A stretch of DNA of 64,000 nucleotides from Tamarix chinensis (lineage: Eukaryota > Streptophyta > Magnoliopsida > Caryophyllales > Tamaricaceae): the NCBI GenBank assembly GCA_030549775.1, contig CM060177.1, positions 46,092,244-46,156,243 on the forward strand, in the 5' to 3' direction. Numbering within the stretch: the stretch's first letter is position 1; every line of letters starts with the position of its first letter. The notes beneath the pieces are model-generated. The model was not told the DNA's origin and ran no database searches. It was given only the letters and a program-made list of their open reading frames with translations. The position numbers and the translations under genes were made by a program. Positions 59,301 through 64,000 of the stretch are shown piece by piece.

Positions 59301-60050
59301 TCTACATATAGTGATGGAAGATATGGCCGCTAATCCATTACTTTGGATCATTAAATCGATTATATTAGATCTAATTTGAGTTTATTGAATGGAAGGCTTT
59401 TAGCCTTCTAATATCTTCTATTTATAACCTACATCTTATAATTAGAAGGAAGATCATCACACATATAATCAAATTAAATTATATATTGCTAATATATACA
59501 ATTAAAACTAATAAAATATCAATTAGCATAAGAATAAAGCAAAGGGGAGATAAAGATAAATTTTCTTATCCTGATCCAATTTTAGGATCATATTATATCC
59601 CCCTTAAAACTCTTAATTAATTTAAATTAAGCTGGGGATTGATGTTCTTGAAATTTACTTGATTGGAATATATGTCAAATATGTGACCTTTTATATGCCT
59701 ATAAAAATTGAGATCTCACACAAGAAATAAAAGGGTAGATCAGTCTTATATGACACATAATAATCATATTCATATAATATGATGACTAATAAATATAGAA
59801 AATTCCCTTTTATCAAGCAATAATCAAATTTGACATCAACTCCATGATTATTTGCCAACATCCTGAACACGATCAACACATAAGAATATATATATATATA
59901 TTTCATCTAGAGCATAAACGTACTGATAACTTGTTATAATATTTATAAACTCAAAGAGAGATATGGAAAATAATAGAGAGGAAGGGGGAATGACACTTCT
60001 TATGCTTATTCATATGTGTGAATTCTTTCCTTTATTTACAATTTACAATA
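56302..60050 (-). mobile_element. Decayed copia element with very short LTRs, RT deleted
   Basis: Two direct repeats starting TGTTATAATATT serve as LTRs: 56302-56402 (101 bp) and 59932-60050 (119 bp). Both share AAAGAGAGATATRGAA and AATAGAGAGGAAGGG-type blocks. On the minus strand, AGTTATCAGTACG next to the right LTR resembles the initiator-Met PBS TGGTATCAGAGC. AAGGGTGAG next to the left LTR resembles a polypurine tract, preceded by the usual copia 3' motif (CCACTGGATTTTCCTGGTAAGG, complement at about 56440-56475). Interior traces at 56680-57620 match the integrase-RT linker and integrase of the copia at 42.6-45.7 kb (for example CCACTTATAGCC). The RT and RNase H core is missing. No target-site duplication was found. 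Confidence 0.6.
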
Positions 60051-61740
60051 TCCCATATATATAATACCCACACTTGTTTCATCCATCATGAGAAGGAGTT
60101 AGAGAATATGAAAGTAGGTGGAGGATACGTATAGTTACTTATGGTACTAGTGAGAGTATTAAACCTATGATTTAATACAATATACATTCATAAATTGTAC
60201 ATCTATAATATGTAAATATAATATTTACAATAGATATCTACTTATATATAAATTAAATGCATATGATACTAGAAAAATATTCACCTAAGTACATTTATTT
60301 ATTTAATTTACTCAAGTGAAATTATCTAACCATAACACTTTCCCTGAAATGTTTACTTGTCATATTTTGTTATACGCTTTAGATGTACCACCTTATTAAA
60401 ACCCTTTTTAGAAAAAATTCTATAAAAAAAAACTAAACAAATTGTTCTTAGTGAAAACATAATTTATTGATATATCTTGATTATTAGTATTTTCATCATC
60501 ATGTACCTTTTCTAATATATTTTCCTTGTCCATTAAGGTATCATTGTCTTTTTTTTAGTGGAAGGAACAATTGTGATAACCTTTGGTATTATATCCTATT
60601 TTCTCATCATGTAATTAAATCACATTTGGGTTCACAATTGCGGTTGCAGTGTTGTGGTATTTGAGCATCAATAACGATAAACTATGTGTTGTGGTCATTA
60701 CAACATAATTTTTTATTTGTATTTTACATCATGCTTGAATTCTTGTTTATTGTTCATTTAAATATAATTATTCAATAAATTAGTGTTCTATATTATATTA
60801 GAAGTATTTAAATGACTCATTAGTTATTATATTGTTTGATAACACTACATTTGCCTTAGAATGATAACAGGATGTGTTATTTAGTGATAGATATGGAAAT
60901 TAATGAATAATGAAACTTTATGCTTGTTATTTTTGTGACTAGTTAGATATCTTCCTTCAAATTTTCTTGCATGTCTTTGATGAACTAGGTTTGGAAGGTG
61001 GAAAAGAAGGCTATGGGAGTTGTACAACTAAGCTCTAGCTAGAACCATGAGATTGCATTAGTATTTAGGACAAGCCGAGCTTCACTAGTGAAGAATAACG
61101 TTTTCAGAGCTTTATTAGATGTAGGTTTAAAAGAATCATGGAGATTAAGGAATGAATTATTTTATTTAAATATGAGCATGAATTGAGTTAGATTCATTAA
61201 GGTTATTGCTACAATTAATTCCTCTAGTTGTTCCCATCCAGATAAGGAAAAACATATGTTGGCTACTTGTATTGCATAGATAAGTTCTATGATTCTCTCA
61301 TCTTAGTTGCACACTTTACTAATTATTCATAAAAAAGAAATTTTAATTGATTAAAAGAACAAAAATATTTTATTATAGATCTAAAAACAAAAGAATAAAA
61401 ATAAATTATTACAAACTAAAATGTTAAATAAAATATTATACAACGACTAACACCATATAGAATGTCATGGAGGATCTTCATAATAGACAACTTGTTGGCT
61501 TGATCCATAGTAAGTATCATAGTCATTGTAAACATTTTCTATATTCAGTGTTCCAAAACTGTAAATTCCACCTTGAAATTGTGAATGTTGTGTTGAAAAA
61601 GAAGAGCTCTCATCTATTGATGATGATGCGGCGTGTTGAGATGTGTTTCAATTTTGGATTAGATTATGGTAGTAGTAATTTGGATACATATTTTGTGGAC
61701 ATACTAATAGGATCCTAATGTTTCCATAGTTATCATTGTA
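60051..61740. other. Intergenic, no gene recognised
   Basis: AT-rich DNA. The 83-codon frame at 61467-61718 shows no domain. TTATCTAACCATAACA at about 60322-60337 mimics an LTR end but has no partner. Confidence 0.35.
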
Positions 61741-64000
61741 ACACCTAGAGATGATGCAACTATATGGGGTTGTTTGCTTAAATCCATAAGCATACATATG
61801 TCATAATATCAAAACAAGGTCGTATCCTAAGAGAATTCGGTGCTAACTACTGATTTCCATTGTTTTTGACTATTTAAATGGAGTGGGCCAAAGAGAAAGT
61901 GATAATTGAATAAAAAATTAAGAATAATAAGCAATACTCAAAGGAATCCAATAAAACAAATAAAGTCTAGGATGGAATTTTGGTCGTGATTTGGAGGTGG
62001 ACAAATGAATTAAACACTTAATAAACATATTACTCTATTCATAAGGAAAAATAGCCAAAATTGATTAATAATTTCTTTTGAGATCTAAAAGTCTAATTTA
62101 ATACAACCCAACGTAGTTTCATAGTATTAAGCTAGATTAAGTTCATCAGGTTCAAGCTAATTTGATCGATTTCCCAAGAAATTATAGTCTACTTCTGTGA
62201 TTTGAGGTTTCTTGTTCAAATACTAAATTTTGGTATCAATCTTCTCCTTTTGATTTTTCAATTGATTTCTAGGGTCTAATTAAATTTGTGATCAATCTAT
62301 TCAATAGAAATTAAAGCTATAGCAATTGAATAATGAAATAGAGCAATTCATATACACAATTAAATCAATTCAATGATTCAATGCCAAGTTAAACTTAATT
62401 CAATCTTAGTTCAAAAAAGTACTCACATAGAGTTAAATCAATAACAGTAATAGAGAAATTAGATATGAATGAAATAAATAGGGTAATATATTAGAAGATA
62501 AAACCGACATGTTGAAGATATGAAGAGTCAATCGCCAAATCTGATTGATTACAAAGCTTTAAAATTGAATTCTAATGGTGAATATGTGTTTTTATCTTTG
62601 AATACAAAGCTTTAAAAATTAAGAAGAAAAGAGAGAGAAAATCCCTATTCCCTTTCTGAATTGTATCATAAAATAATTACATTATCTTTTTATTTTCTTA
62701 TAGATAATTTCCATAGGCTCTATTACAAAAAATCACTAGTGTGCTTTTAAATACAACCTGTCAATGTATTTACTTTTTATCTTGAAAAAGCATGCATGTG
62801 TTTTTAATAATATGGGGCTCTACAAAATTCTTTTCCTCCTTCTCATGGCTATACCAATTTTTCTTTGAGGCTCAATTGCACACCATTTTAATATATTCTA
62901 CATATTTCCTCCAATATAATGTACTTGCAAGGAAAATCAAAGGAAAATAACTATCCCGACACAAAGGTACTAATTCTAATATGAAAGTATAGAAATTCTT
63001 GCAAACTAACAACACTATAGGCTAAATAAAATAATTAATAACATCATTTATTAACTCCCCCATACTTAGAATTTTGATGGTCCCCAAGCAAAAATTAAAC
63101 GGATGAATGAACAAAATGAAAGATAAAGGATGAAAGCTTTAGATACAGGTGAAGTTAAAGATGTTATATACGTAGATATTCCCAAGAAAAATATGCAACA
63201 ACAAATCTCTAAACCTCAATTTGGATACAAAATCAAAAATCATACATTCAACATAAGCATAATATATCTGTGGGGATTTGTGTGCAAAAGAGTAGTCTTA
63301 TGACTCATTGATATCAGATTATGGTTATGGGAAAAAAAATCTTTCTCTTGATTCCCTATAACTCCCACCATGAGAGGCACTTATCCCTCCACACATGTGT
63401 CCTCCTCTTTTTACAAGATGTCTCAAAGGAGTATTTGTTTTTTTTATTATGTATTCTATTATCCATAACATTTATTGACATGACAATCATACTTCTAAGG
63501 GTGTGATGCCATGTACCATTGATACACACTTTCTAATCTTATTTTTATTATATAAGATATGGTCCTCCTTTTTTTAAAAAAAAAATAAAAATAAAAGTTC
63601 TCTAGTAACTAAAGAGCAAGAAGAGTCACCATGGGAGTCTATGTACTAATTAAATGAATTAAGGTAAAAGCCTCTACAAAAATTTAGATATCAATAGTCT
63701 AGAGTGTGTGATTAGATATTCCCACAGATAACATCATAATTTTTTTTAAAAAAGAAAGATTTAATATAAAGAAAGGAGAACAAGAGTATGCGTGTTTTTC
63801 AAGGGAACATAAAATATATACTCATTTTAGCTTATCCATATCACCAAAATTTTTAGAGTGCATGCAATGTGAGACTAGTTAACTAACTATGCGACAAAAT
63901 AGATGGCAATCAACTATGCTAAAATATGATCATGCCAAAAAGTAGAGTAAATATCCTCCCCATGCTAAGAGTATACAGTGACCTCAATGTAAATAATTAA
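61741..64000. repeat. Interspersed-repeat-like region
   Basis: A sequence beginning GTCGTATCCTAAGAGAATTC, with GTGCTAACTACTGATTTCC, GATTTCCCAAGAAATTATAG and ATTAACTCCCCCATACTTAGAATTTTG-type phrases, runs through about 63100. I recognise such phrases from untranslated parts of plant repeats, but cannot name the element or find its ends. The last 900 bases hold nothing recognisable. Confidence 0.3.

Noticed and set aside
60322..60337. Sequence TAACCATAACA considered as the outer end of the copia LTR
   Set aside because: It would make a 406-bp right LTR, but the left repeat stops being similar after about 100 bp, where the polypurine-like tract begins. No target-site duplication supports it.
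61467..61718. 83-codon open frame
   Set aside because: No motif, no promoter or splice context, lies in AT-rich repeat-like DNA.

Overview
The window looks like a gene-poor, repeat-rich stretch of a land-plant (angiosperm) nuclear genome. The evidence is a fatty-acid-elongase ketoacyl-CoA synthase, a plant LRR receptor-like pseudokinase with 12 coding exons, a CBL-interacting protein kinase carrying an NAF motif, and plant-type LINE, Ty3/gypsy, Ty1/copia, SINE and MITE sequences. I cannot name the species. Only three intact protein-coding genes are supported in 64 kb. They are far apart and share no evident pathway.

Layout. 0.6-2.1 kb (+): intronless ketoacyl-CoA synthase gene with a TATA box and two upstream ATGs. 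2.1-5.5 kb: duplicated interspersed repeat, a tRNA-derived SINE candidate and about 1.8 kb of extremely AT-rich degenerate satellite. 5.6-7.7 kb (+): 5'-truncated LINE. 8.1-11.1 kb: broken LTRs and a LINE tail encoding part of an RNase H domain. 12.5-13.2 kb: two abutting MITEs. 14.0-18.8 kb (-): LRR receptor-like pseudokinase gene, reconstructed exon by exon with all phases matching (676 codons). A 661-bp LINE with a perfect 11-bp target-site duplication lies just upstream of its probable promoter.

20.5-42.6 kb is a nested pile of one family of very long LTRs, here called L1-L6 (L1 lies at 9.6 kb). A decayed Ty3/gypsy gag-protease-RT follows L2 directly and gives the family its identity. L4 (26187-31452, minus) and L5 (36343-39966, plus) are solo LTRs with perfect 5-bp target-site duplications. 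L4 is inserted in L3, and L5 in a minisatellite. The LTRs share a fixed architecture: a GC-rich island in the 5' half, a 62-nt exon-like segment (L2, L3, L5), variable tandem repeats, two blocks of three CCGATCCACCGG...ATAATAGTGG units, and a stem-loop about 90-140 nt from the 3' end. The stem arms of L4 differ from those of L2 by compensatory changes that keep the pairing. This structured LTR family is the best candidate for something undescribed in the window.

42.6-45.7 kb (-): degenerate copia integrase, RT and RNase H. 45.9-46.4 kb: array of palindromic repeats. 49.7-51.2 kb (-): intronless CIPK gene. 51.2-64 kb: no intact gene. It holds TA-microsatellite-associated foldback MITEs, an orphan promoter-like fragment, a doubtful pararetrovirus-like relic, a copia element with very short LTRs and no RT (56302-60050), and an interspersed-repeat-like end region.
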